Source: Nocardia sp. SYP-A9097
GTDB taxonomy: Bacteria > Actinomycetota > Actinomycetes > Mycobacteriales > Mycobacteriaceae
DNA: 64,000 nt
Assembly (NCBI RefSeq): GCF_009649815.1
Contig: NZ_WJIC01000015.1
Coordinates: forward strand, 1 to 64,000
Direction: 5' to 3'
Shown one piece after another: positions 17,850 to 25,800 of the stretch. Made by a program: the position numbers and the translations under genes. The notes under the pieces are model-generated. The model was not told the origin of the DNA. It did not search any database and saw nothing but the letters and a program-made list of their open reading frames with translations. The stretch's first letter is position 1; each line of letters starts with the position of its first letter.

Positions 17850-18742
17850 CCGCGCTACTCGAATCACCTTCGGCCGCTTCGGCTCCCGAGGTCAATGAGC
17901 CCCGGCGTTCGTGGCGGCCGGTGCTGTGGACGCTGCCGCCGGTGCTGGTGGTGCTGCTCATCGCCGTGTATCCGATCGTGCGGGTGCTGTGGGAGTCGAC
18001 CGCGACCAAGCAGGGTGGGCGTGGCACCTCGACGTGGTCGAGCGTGCTGGCCGAGGAATCGGTGCGAAAAGCGTTGTGGCGCACCATTACCATCGCGGTG
18101 AGCTCGACCGCCGGATGTCTGGTGCTGGGTACGTTCCTGGCGATTGTGCTGGCGTTCATACCGTTTCCGGGTTCACAGTTCGTGGGCCGCCTCATCGATA
18201 CGGTGCTGACGCTGCCCTCATTCCTGGTGACGCTCGCCTTCACCTTCCTGTACGGCACGGCGGGCGCGGTGAACGCGCTGATCGGAAGCCTCACCGGCAG
18301 TTCGGAACCCACGATCAACTTCCTCTCCACACCGTGGGGCATCATCCTGGCGGAGATCACCTTCTTCACGCCGTTCGTGGTGCGGCCGCTGCTGGCGGGC
18401 TTCGCACAGCTGCCCCGCGAACAGTTGGATGTGGCCTCCAGCCTGGGTGCGACACCGTGGCGGGTACTGCGCCAGGTGGTGCTGCCCGAGGCGTGGCCCG
18501 CGCTCGCCGCCGGCGGCAGTCTCGTACTGCTGTTGACGCTCAACGAGTTCGGCATCGTGCTCTTCACCGGAGCCAAAGGCGTCATCACCCTGCCCGCGCT
18601 CATCTACACCCGCGGCATCGTCACCTTCGATCTGCCGGGTGCGGCGGTGCTGGCCTCGGTGCAGGTGCTGCTCTCGCTATCGCTGTACCTCGGCTACCGA
18701 ATGCTGTTCGCGCGCTTGATCAATGCCCGGAAAGAGAGCTGA
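17846..18742 (+). CDS. ABC transporter permease 1, aminoethylphosphonate type
   Basis: A 298-residue integral membrane protein with about six membrane segments; the first is at about residues 33-50 (LPPVLVVLLIAVYPIVRV). The BPD_transp_1 EAA loop reads LDVASSLGATPWRVLRQVVLP. It forms the channel with permease 2. The GTG start lies inside the stop of the small coupled frame, with GGAGG ten bases upstream. Confidence 0.92.
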   Translation: MTALLESPSAASAPEVNEPRRSWRPVLWTLPPVLVVLLIAVYPIVRVLWESTATKQGGRGTSTWSSVLAEESVRKALWRTITIAVSSTAGCLVLGTFLAIVLAFIPFPGSQFVGRLIDTVLTLPSFLVTLAFTFLYGTAGAVNALIGSLTGSSEPTINFLSTPWGIILAEITFFTPFVVRPLLAGFAQLPREQLDVASSLGATPWRVLRQVVLPEAWPALAAGGSLVLLLTLNEFGIVLFTGAKGVITLPALIYTRGIVTFDLPGAAVLASVQVLLSLSLYLGYRMLFARLINARKES

Positions 18743-18745
18743 CCC

Positions 18746-19543
18746 ATGCTGGTATGGACTCGCCGCGGTCGCCTGACGGTGCTGGCCGTCTTCGCGCTCG
18801 TCGTCACCGTGGTCTTCGTGGCGCCCATCGCGACGGTGGTCGCGGCCGCCCTGGCCGGACACTGGACCGGCCCGCTCCCTTCGGATCTCGGCTTCGCCAA
18901 TTTCGATCACGTGCTCTCCGGGGAAGAATCGGCCAGCCTCTCGGTCAGCCTGCAAACCGCCCTGCTGGCCGGCCTGATCTCCCTGATTCTGGGCACCTGG
19001 GCCGCCCTGGCCTCGCGTGCGGCCCCACAGTGGTTGCGCCGCACCACAGATGCGGTCTTCCACGTCCCGGTGGCGGTCCCCTCGGTAGCCATCGGCCTGG
19101 GCGTCCTCATCGCCTTCAACGAGCGCCCCCTCCTGCTCGGCGGCACCAAATGGATTGTCATCCTGGCCCACACGGTCCTGGTCCTGGCCTACGCCTTCAG
19201 CGGCGTCTCCGCCGCCCTGGACCGCCTCGACCCCGGCTACCAGCAAGCCGCCGAATCCCTCGGCGCGAGCCCCGCCCGAGTCCTCTTCCGAATCACCCTG
19301 CCGCTCTTACTCCCCGCCCTCGGCGCAGCAGCGGGCCTGGCCATAGCCCTCTCCATGGGTGAACTGGGCGCGACCATCATGGTCTACCCTGCCACCTGGA
19401 AAACCCTCCCCGTCAGCATCTTCGCCGCCACCGACCGCGGCGAAGTCTTCGACGCCGCCGCCAGTACCACCCTCCTGGTCCTGGTAACCCTCTTCGCCCT
19501 GATCATCCTGGGCCGCCTCAAGGGCCGCGCAGCCCTACGCTGA
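18746..19543 (+). CDS. ABC transporter permease 2, aminoethylphosphonate type
   Basis: A 265-residue permease paired with the preceding one; three bases separate them. About six membrane segments are seen (first VLAVFALVVTVVFVAPIATV). The EAA loop is QQAAESLGASPARVLFRITLP. It is the last gene of the phosphonate operon. The 3' end uses strongly C-ending codons. The next element is a degenerate minus-strand gene nine bases away. Confidence 0.92.
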   Translation: MLVWTRRGRLTVLAVFALVVTVVFVAPIATVVAAALAGHWTGPLPSDLGFANFDHVLSGEESASLSVSLQTALLAGLISLILGTWAALASRAAPQWLRRTTDAVFHVPVAVPSVAIGLGVLIAFNERPLLLGGTKWIVILAHTVLVLAYAFSGVSAALDRLDPGYQQAAESLGASPARVLFRITLPLLLPALGAAAGLAIALSMGELGATIMVYPATWKTLPVSIFAATDRGEVFDAAASTTLLVLVTLFALIILGRLKGRAALR

Positions 19544-19551
19544 CCGTCGGA

Positions 19552-19840
19552 TCACCGCTCGTCCCAGTCGATCTGGCGCTCGTAGTCGGCCAGACCCGCG
19601 AGAACGACCGGGTCGGCCCGGTAGTCGGCTTTGGCTCGGTCGAGGAACTGCCGCATGATCGTGTCGTAGTGCTGGCCGCAGTAGTCGAGGGTCGGGTAGT
19701 GCTGTGACGCCTCGGCTGCCCGTGATACCCAGTGCGACAGGGGAATACGCCTCCCCCACCTGCCGCAGGATCACCAGTGTGGCGTCGACACCCATCAGGC
19801 TGACACCGCTGATCATGCAGTTGCAGTCGTAGAAACCCAT
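19552..19840 (-). pseudogene. Frameshifted small protein gene (MGFYDCNCMI type)
   Basis: On the minus strand an ATG at 19840 opens MGFYDCNCMISGVSLMGVDA and continues to about LRQVGEAYSPVALG. This is the start of a small conserved actinobacterial protein that I recognise by its FYDCxCMxxGVSL beginning. In a different frame, coding continues from about 19750 as HWVSRAAEASQHYP, then YCGQHYDTIMRQFLDRAK, and ends ADYERQIDWDER with TGA at 19552-19554. The two halves are both coding-like but in different frames, so the gene is broken by a frameshift or a short deletion near 19740-19770. A sequencing error is possible. Confidence 0.6.
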
Positions 19841-19977
19841 TGCCGCCGAACCTCTTTCCCATCCAGACACTTCCAACATGCTGGGACAGTTCGAGAGGGG
19901 CGGCGCACACCAGATGGGCCGGTACCTTGGCAGTGGTACCGGCCCAGCTGTTCTCCGGTGAGGGATCGGTCCCGGAG

Positions 19978-20340
19978 TCAGAGGCCCGCGCGGGCGGAAA
20001 GTAAGGCGCGGGAGTGGGTTTCGTCGGTGTGCTGGATCAGGCCGGCGGCGAGGAGGCAGGCGGCGGCCAAATGCAGGGCGGTGGATTGGAGGGTGGTCAG
20101 GGTTTCGGTCAGAGAAACGGCTTTGGATTCGAAGCCGGTTCGTAGCTGGTGGGCGGAGTCGAAGTCGCCGAAGCCGCTGAGGGTTTGGATGCTGTGGGAC
20201 TGCTCGACCTGTGGGTCGAGAGCATCGGCGAAGTGGAGGAAGTGGGTGGCGCACTCGCGGGCCACCGCGGGATCGAGGCGGAAGGTGCCGCCGCGGGCCT
20301 GGTCGTAGAGGTCGTCGGAGGTGGACTCGCCCGTATTCAT
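19978..20340 (-). CDS. Small helical protein, possible ESX-associated (EspC/WXG-like)
   Basis: A 120-residue protein without signal peptide. It starts MNTGESTSDDLYDQARGGTF, followed by a mostly helical stretch (DPAVARECATHFLHFADALD ... LRTGFESKAVSLTETLTTLQ) and a hydrophobic segment (LHLAAACLLAAGLI). Length and helix pattern recall small ESX-secreted or EspC-like proteins, but there is no WXG turn, so this is a guess. The ATG at 20340 is preceded by a 16-bp tandem duplication 21 bases upstream. Unrelated in sequence to the neighbours. Confidence 0.55.
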   Translation of the reverse strand: MNTGESTSDDLYDQARGGTFRLDPAVARECATHFLHFADALDPQVEQSHSIQTLSGFGDFDSAHQLRTGFESKAVSLTETLTTLQSTALHLAAACLLAAGLIQHTDETHSRALLSARAGL

Positions 20341-20670
20341 GACAGCACTCCGTTCACACGGTGTCTGGGGCAGTGATTGTCTGGGGCAGTGATTGTGAAA
20401 AGCCTTTTTACACCCGCAATTTCGCGAATGACATATCAAGATTCACAGCGAAATGAATTACCGAGTCGAACCGCGATTCATAACGGGCGTGCCGCGCCAG
20501 TCGACCACGCGGCACGCCGGGCGGGGCGCCCCGTTGCGCCCGCCGTTCTTGGGGCGGGCGACGTCTCGCGGTTCGAGTGGGCTACTGGTCGGATAGCGCG
20601 ACTCGGTTGACGTCACCGCTGGCGACAATGGTTCTGTAGCAATGCATCAATTGTGTCGATGCATTTGGAA
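20341..20670. other. Gene-free region with repeats and palindromes
   Basis: I see no convincing gene in these 330 bases. They hold a perfect 16-bp tandem duplication TGTCTGGGGCAGTGAT at 20362-20377 and 20378-20393. An AT-richer stretch follows (about 20395-20480), then an 11-bp inverted repeat GGCGTGCCGCG / CGCGGCACGCC (20486-20496 with 20508-20518). An 8-bp inverted repeat AATGCATC / GATGCATT (20641-20648 with 20658-20665) lies just downstream of the DUF4254-like gene's stop. The AT-rich part probably carries the promoter for the 120-residue protein. The first inverted repeat could be a terminator for the minus-strand gene upstream. Confidence 0.6.
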
Positions 20671-21117
20671 TCATTGTTCTGGTAAACGGCGACGGCCGCC
20701 GGCCACGTCGATTACGAGATCAGTGTAACCGTCAACTAGTTCGGCGAGATGGTACCAGTGTTTATGGGTGTTATCGCTGGCCGCGCCCTCATGGTCGATG
20801 ACCTGGTTGGCTTCCACCCAGCTCATGGCCATGCGGTCGACCACCGCACCCAGACTTTCGGTGTGCAACAGCGCGCCGTTACGGTGCTGTGGCAGTTCCT
20901 GTTCCACCCATTCGTTGATATCGTCAACGAGTTCGGTGCGCCGACAATCGATCTCGGCGATCAACATGAGATCGCCTATCTCAGCACGGCGTTCGTGCAG
21001 CTCGGCCAGAGCGTGCGCGGTCCGGAGCAGAACTCGATCTTGAAAACGCCTGCCCTGGAAGGCACAGAGCAATTGTGGAGCCGTCGGCAAGACCCCTGCT
21101 ATCGACATGGTCACCAT
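20671..21117 (-). CDS. DUF4254-like protein
   Basis: A 148-residue, mostly helical protein. Its core (DRVLLRTAHALAELHERRAE ... LIAEIDCRRTELVDDINEWV) and the C-terminal HTESLGAVVDRMAMSWVEAN segment match what I know as DUF4254. The later part ends HWYHLAELVDGYTDLVIDVA. Function of the family is unknown. A start at the ATG at 21117 has a GGGGGG run just upstream; ATG 21108 is another candidate. It is divergent from the second XRE/DUF5753 gene, in the spot where other such regulators keep DUF397 partners. Confidence 0.6.
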   Translation of the reverse strand: MVTMSIAGVLPTAPQLLCAFQGRRFQDRVLLRTAHALAELHERRAEIGDLMLIAEIDCRRTELVDDINEWVEQELPQHRNGALLHTESLGAVVDRMAMSWVEANQVIDHEGAASDNTHKHWYHLAELVDGYTDLVIDVAGGRRRLPEQ

Positions 21118-21292
21118 GACCCCCCACAAGCACCCGACAACATCACTAATCGCACCAACATGATTGGTCTCCGGATTCAGCTATACCGCTCATCGGATCG
21201 GTTGTTCACGAATAGGGTAGCTGGATCATGCTCTTACAAATGCAAGAACGCAATACTGCGTTCGGGCTAGTGCGCCAGGCGAAAGGATTGTC

Positions 21293-22156
21293 ATGGCAGG
21301 CAAGCGAACCGTGCTTACCGTCCGTTTGCGCAGGCTCGCGGCGATGCTCCACGAGATGCGCGAAACCGCCGGTCTCAGCAAAGAGGTGGTCAGCGCCAAA
21401 ACCGGCATCAACGTCACCACGCTGTACCGCATCGAGACCGCGCAGGCCCGGCCACAGCGCCGCACCCTGACCGCGATGCTCGAGCTCTACGACATTCCCG
21501 AGCAGCAACGTACAGACGCCTTACAGTTGCTGGTCGACGCCCTGAAGCCAGGCATGGCAAGGTCTTTCGAGGATGCGGTCTCCGAGGTGTACGGCGCGTA
21601 CATCAACTTCGAGGCCGAGGCGCTCTCGGCCCGCTTCTTCCAAGCCACCTTCATTCCCGGCCTGCTCCAGACCGAGGCGTACGCCAACGCGGTATACGAG
21701 ACCACCATGCCGAAGATCTCCGAACAGGTTCGGGAACAACGGGTTCGGGCTCGCCTGGAGCGCTCGCGAGTGCTCGGCAAGCACGATCCGCTCGAACTGT
21801 GGGTGGTACTCGACGAGGCGGTGATCAAACGCCGCGTCGGTGGCAAGGAGGTGATGCGCCAGCAGTTCGATCAGTTGCTGGACCACACCAACAAGCGAAA
21901 TGTCATCCTCCAGATCCTGCCCTTCGATGCCGGCGCGCACCCCGGCATGCTCGGCTCCTTCACACTCCTCGACTTCCCCGACCCCGCCGATCCCGAACTG
22001 GTGTACGTGGAGGGCATCGCGAGCGACGAGTTGATCGAGGGCCACCCCGAGGTCCGCCGCTACGGCGTCATGTTCGACCAATTGCGCGCCATGGCGCTGA
22101 GCCCGCGCGACTCCATCACCATGATCGAGCAGGCCATCGAGGAAATGGGCAGATGA
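21293..22156 (+). CDS. XRE-family regulator with DUF5753 domain (second copy)
   Basis: A 287-residue paralogue of the regulator at 11.4 kb. The N-terminal HTH has SKEVVSAKTGINVTTLYRIE (about residues 24-44). The DUF5753 part runs from about residue 95 (YINFEAEALSARFFQATFIPGLLQTEAY) to ADPELVYVEGIASDEL. AAAGGA precedes the ATG. No DUF397 gene follows; instead a hairpin and the NRPS locus come next. GGGTAGCT at 21215-21222 is the reverse complement of the AGCTACCC core in the repeats before the first regulator, so the two may recognise similar sites. Confidence 0.9.
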   Translation: MAGKRTVLTVRLRRLAAMLHEMRETAGLSKEVVSAKTGINVTTLYRIETAQARPQRRTLTAMLELYDIPEQQRTDALQLLVDALKPGMARSFEDAVSEVYGAYINFEAEALSARFFQATFIPGLLQTEAYANAVYETTMPKISEQVREQRVRARLERSRVLGKHDPLELWVVLDEAVIKRRVGGKEVMRQQFDQLLDHTNKRNVILQILPFDAGAHPGMLGSFTLLDFPDPADPELVYVEGIASDELIEGHPEVRRYGVMFDQLRAMALSPRDSITMIEQAIEEMGR

Positions 22157-22161
22157 TCAAA

Positions 22162-22180
22162 TACCCACCCTAGGTGGGTA
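22162..22180. terminator. Hairpin after the second XRE gene
   Basis: TACCCACC (22162-22169) and GGTGGGTA (22173-22180) form a perfect 8-bp stem around CTA, starting six bases after the regulator's stop codon. No T-tract follows. It may be a terminator or an operator for the NRPS transcript that begins downstream. Confidence 0.5.
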
Positions 22181-22305
22181 AAGGGTCACCCCCGGAGCGG
22201 TGATCGGCAGTACTGAGGTTGCTGTCCGATCGAACCGAATGCGACGACAGTTGGAGACATCCCCAACAGCACCACGTAGCCGCATCTCCGAGAGGATGAT
22301 TACCA

Positions 22306-22770
22306 ATGTGCAAGCCGGTCGAATCGCCCGTAGCCACCCTCGTTCCCCTGCGTACGAGCGCGCAGCCGCTTGCCGACCAGGCCGATCCGGCGGCAGTGGC
22401 CGCCAGTGTCGGCGACTGCGAGCTGACCTATGCCGAGCTGGACCGCTGGTCCAACCGGATGGCCCGCATGCTGATCAACCTCGGCGCCCGCCCCGGCACC
22501 CGGGTCGCCATCGCCGGCACCCCGCAGCTGGAGTCCATCGTGGCCCGCGAGGCCATTACCAAGACCGGTGCCACCCCGGTGCCCTACACCACCGAAATCA
22601 CCACCACCCGTGTGGATTTCGGCATTACCACCAAGGACGAGCGGGACCGCTTCGGCGATACCGCCCACTGGCTGGTCCTGGACGAGCGCTCCACCCTGAT
22701 CCAGTACCTGACCGGCTCGGATGCCCCGATTTCGGCCACCGAGCTGCATATGGCCCGTATGGCCTCCTGA
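22306..22770 (+). CDS. Orphan adenylation-domain N-lobe protein
   Basis: A 154-residue protein that aligns with the first ~150 residues of an NRPS adenylation domain and then stops. Recognisable parts are LTYAELDRWSNRMARMLINL (A1 region), EAITKTGATPVPYT (A2 region) and HWLVLDE...SDAPIS, which matches the segment just before the P-loop. The A3 motif (YTSGSTG) and everything after it are absent, so it cannot adenylate a substrate. The segment after A2 that normally reads [11 protein letters not shown] is replaced. GAGAGG lies ten bases before the ATG. It sits 63 bp upstream of the NRPS on the same strand. Either a relic of a lost module or a non-catalytic accessory; coding character is good, so I favour an expressed protein. 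Confidence 0.7.
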   Translation: MCKPVESPVATLVPLRTSAQPLADQADPAAVAASVGDCELTYAELDRWSNRMARMLINLGARPGTRVAIAGTPQLESIVAREAITKTGATPVPYTTEITTTRVDFGITTKDERDRFGDTAHWLVLDERSTLIQYLTGSDAPISATELHMARMAS

Positions 22771-22833
22771 CCCGCCGAGCCGAGCACCGGCGACCCGCGA
22801 TCCGTCGAATCACCCGAGCACGCAGGATGTTTC

Positions 22834-25800
22834 ATGGTTTCCAGCTCCGCCGCCTCCGCCTTCGCCCTGTCCGCCGCGCAACGTGGCATCTGGTTCGCCC
22901 AGCAGCTGGCGCGTGACACGCCGATCTCCATCGCCCAGTACGTCTCGTTCGACGGCCCGGTGAATGTGGAGGTGCTGGCCGATGCGGCGCGGCAGGCCGG
23001 GCGCGAGTTCGGCACCGGGTACCTGCGCCTGCTGGAGATCGACGAGCTGCCCTGGCAGCTCGTCGACACCAGCCTCGACGACCGTATTCTCACCATCGAT
23101 CTGAGCGGCGCACCCGATCCGGATGCCGCCGCACAGGCGTGGATGCGCGCGGAGTACACCGCACCCCTGGACCTCACCAAGGACCGGCTGTGCACGGTGG
23201 CCATGCTCAAGCTGGCCGAGAACAGGTGGTTCTGGTACTCGCGACTACATCACATCCTGCTCGACGGCGTCGGCGCGCTCACCATGCTGCAGCGCACGTC
23301 GGAGCTGTACAACACCTGGGTCACCGGGCAGGAGGCACCGGAGGGCAAGGCCGAACCGCTCCGCAATATTGTCGAAGCCGATGTGGCATACCGGAATTCG
23401 GATCGCATCAATGCCGATCGGGAGTACTGGAAACAGCATCTGGACGGCATGCCCGAGCCGGTGTACCTCGGAAAGCACGCCGGGGCGGTCGACGCACACC
23501 CACGACTGCTCAGCGGCGCGCTGCCGGACGAGACCGCGGCCCTGCTCGACGCCGTCACCACCGAACTCACCACCAGTGCCGCACCCGTGGTGGTGGCCGC
23601 CTTCGGCGCCTTCGTCGGGGCCATGACCGGCAGCGGTGAAATCGTGCTCAGCCTGCCGGTCTCCGGCCGCACCACCGCGGCATTGCGGCGCTCGGGCGGT
23701 ATGGTCGCCAATGTGGTGCCACTGCGACTGCATCCCGCGCCCTCGGCCACAATCGGCGAACTCATTCGCGCCACCCAGGGTGAACTGACGGCGGCGCTGC
23801 GCCGGCAGCGGTATCGGCAAGAGGACATTATTCGCGACCTCGGCTGGGCCATGGACGAGATCGCCGGATTCGGGCCGACCGTGAACCTCATGCTGGCCGA
23901 CACCCGCATCCTGCTCGGCGGTGTCACCGGACAGCTGCACGTGCTGACCTCGGGACTCATCGACGACCTGTTCGTCAATGTGTATCCCGGCATCGGCGGC
24001 GAACGCACCCATATCGACTTCCAGGCCAACCCCAACCGGTACGACGATGAGGAACTGGCGGGACTGCACGCGCGGTTCCTGGAATTCCTGCACCGCTTCC
24101 TGGCGGGTGGGCAGAGCGCACCACTGGCCGGAGTCACCGCGCTGTCGGCGGCCGAATACACCGAACTCGTTCCGGCACAGGGGCGTAAGGGTGTGAATCC
24201 GCGCAGTCTGCCCGAGATTCTCACCGCCGGAGCCCTGTTGGATCCGTCCGCGATCGCCATGCGCGCCGACGGCACCGCCTTCACCTATCGCGAGGTCACC
24301 GAATACACCAATCGACTGGCCCGGGTGCTCATCGAGGCGGGCGCGGGACCCGAACGGGCCGTGGCGATCTCGATTCCGCGTTCGGAGGAGTCGGTGCTGG
24401 CCATGATCGCGGTGGCGCAGACCGGGGCGGCATTCGTGCCCATCGATCCCGGATATCCGACCGATCGCATCGAACATATGCTCACCGACAGCGGCGTGGT
24501 CGCCGGGGTGACCGTGGCCGCCGCGCGCGATGCGCTGCCGGATCGGGTGCAGTGGCTGGTGCTCGATACCGAGTCCACCGAAACACGCATGGCCGCAGCG
24601 GATTCCGGTGCGATCACCAATGGCGACCGGAGCGCACCCGTCCGGGTCGATCAGCTGGCCTATCTCATCTACACCTCCGGTTCGACCGGGCTGCCCAAGG
24701 GCGTCGGGGTCACCCATCGGGGACTGGCCAACCTGGCCACCGGCTCCGGGGCCGCATTCGGTGTCGCCTCGGATGCCGTTATGGCGCATGCCGTTTCGCC
24801 GAGCTTCGATATCTCGGTCGAGGAACTATTGGTCGCCCTGGCGGTGGGGGCCACGGTGGCGGTGGTGCCGCCCGCCGCATACGCCGGCGAGGAGCTCGCG
24901 CGGGTACTGCGCACCCTGGAGGTCACACATCTGAATGTGACTCCGGCCGTGGCGGGTTCGCTGGAGCCGGATACCCTGCCGCGGCTGCGCACGGTGGTGG
25001 TCGGCGGTGATTCCTGCCCGCCGGAGTTGCCGGTGCGCTGGACCGGGCGTTCGGTGCTCAATGGCTACGGCCCCACCGAGACCACCGTGACCGCGACACT
25101 CAGTGCGCCACTCACGCCCGGTGCGCCCATCACCATCGGTAAACCCGCACGCGGTGTGCGGGCGGTGGTACTGGATCCCTGGCTGCGGCCGGTGCCGCCC
25201 GGGGTGACGGGTGAACTGTATTTGAGCGGGCCGGGTGTGGCGCGTGGCTATCACCAGCGAATCGCCTTCACCGCCGAACGATTCGTCGCCGATCCGTACT
25301 CGCCCGGCGAGCGCATGTATCGCACCGGGGATCTGGTGCGCTGGCGGCGGCGCGGCGGACACAGCGAGCTCGAGTACGCCGGGCGCGGGGACACCCAGGT
25401 GAAGGTGCGCGGATTCCGTATCGAGCTCGGTGAGGTGGATGCTGCGGTGGCCCGGCACGCGGGCGTGGAATCGGTGGTCACCATCGGGGCGACCACACCG
25501 GGTGGCGCGACCGCGCTGGTGTCGTACGTGCTCGCCGCGCAGGGGTCGGCGGTCGATCCGGAAGCGGTGAAAGCCACTGTGGCCCATCACCTTCCGTCCC
25601 ATATGGTGCCGTCGGTGGTCATGGTGCTCAATACCTTCCCGCTCACCCCGGCGGGCAAGGTGGATCGCAAGGCCCTGCCGCAACCGGAGTTCGGTGCGCG
25701 CACCCGAACCGGCCGCGCACCAGAAGGCGAGCGGGAACGCATAATCGCCGCCATCTTCGCCGAGGTGCTGGGCACCGAGGATATCGGCGCGGACGACAAT

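Noticed and set aside
19535-20254. A 239-codon minus-strand frame
   Set aside because: Its first half is Pro/Arg-rich shadow of the 120-residue protein gene. Only the short MGFYDCNCM segment is real, and it belongs to the frameshifted relic.
22306-22770. MbtH-like protein before the NRPS
   Set aside because: MbtH proteins are about 70 residues with a conserved NxExQxSLWP motif. This protein is 154 residues and aligns to an A-domain N-lobe.
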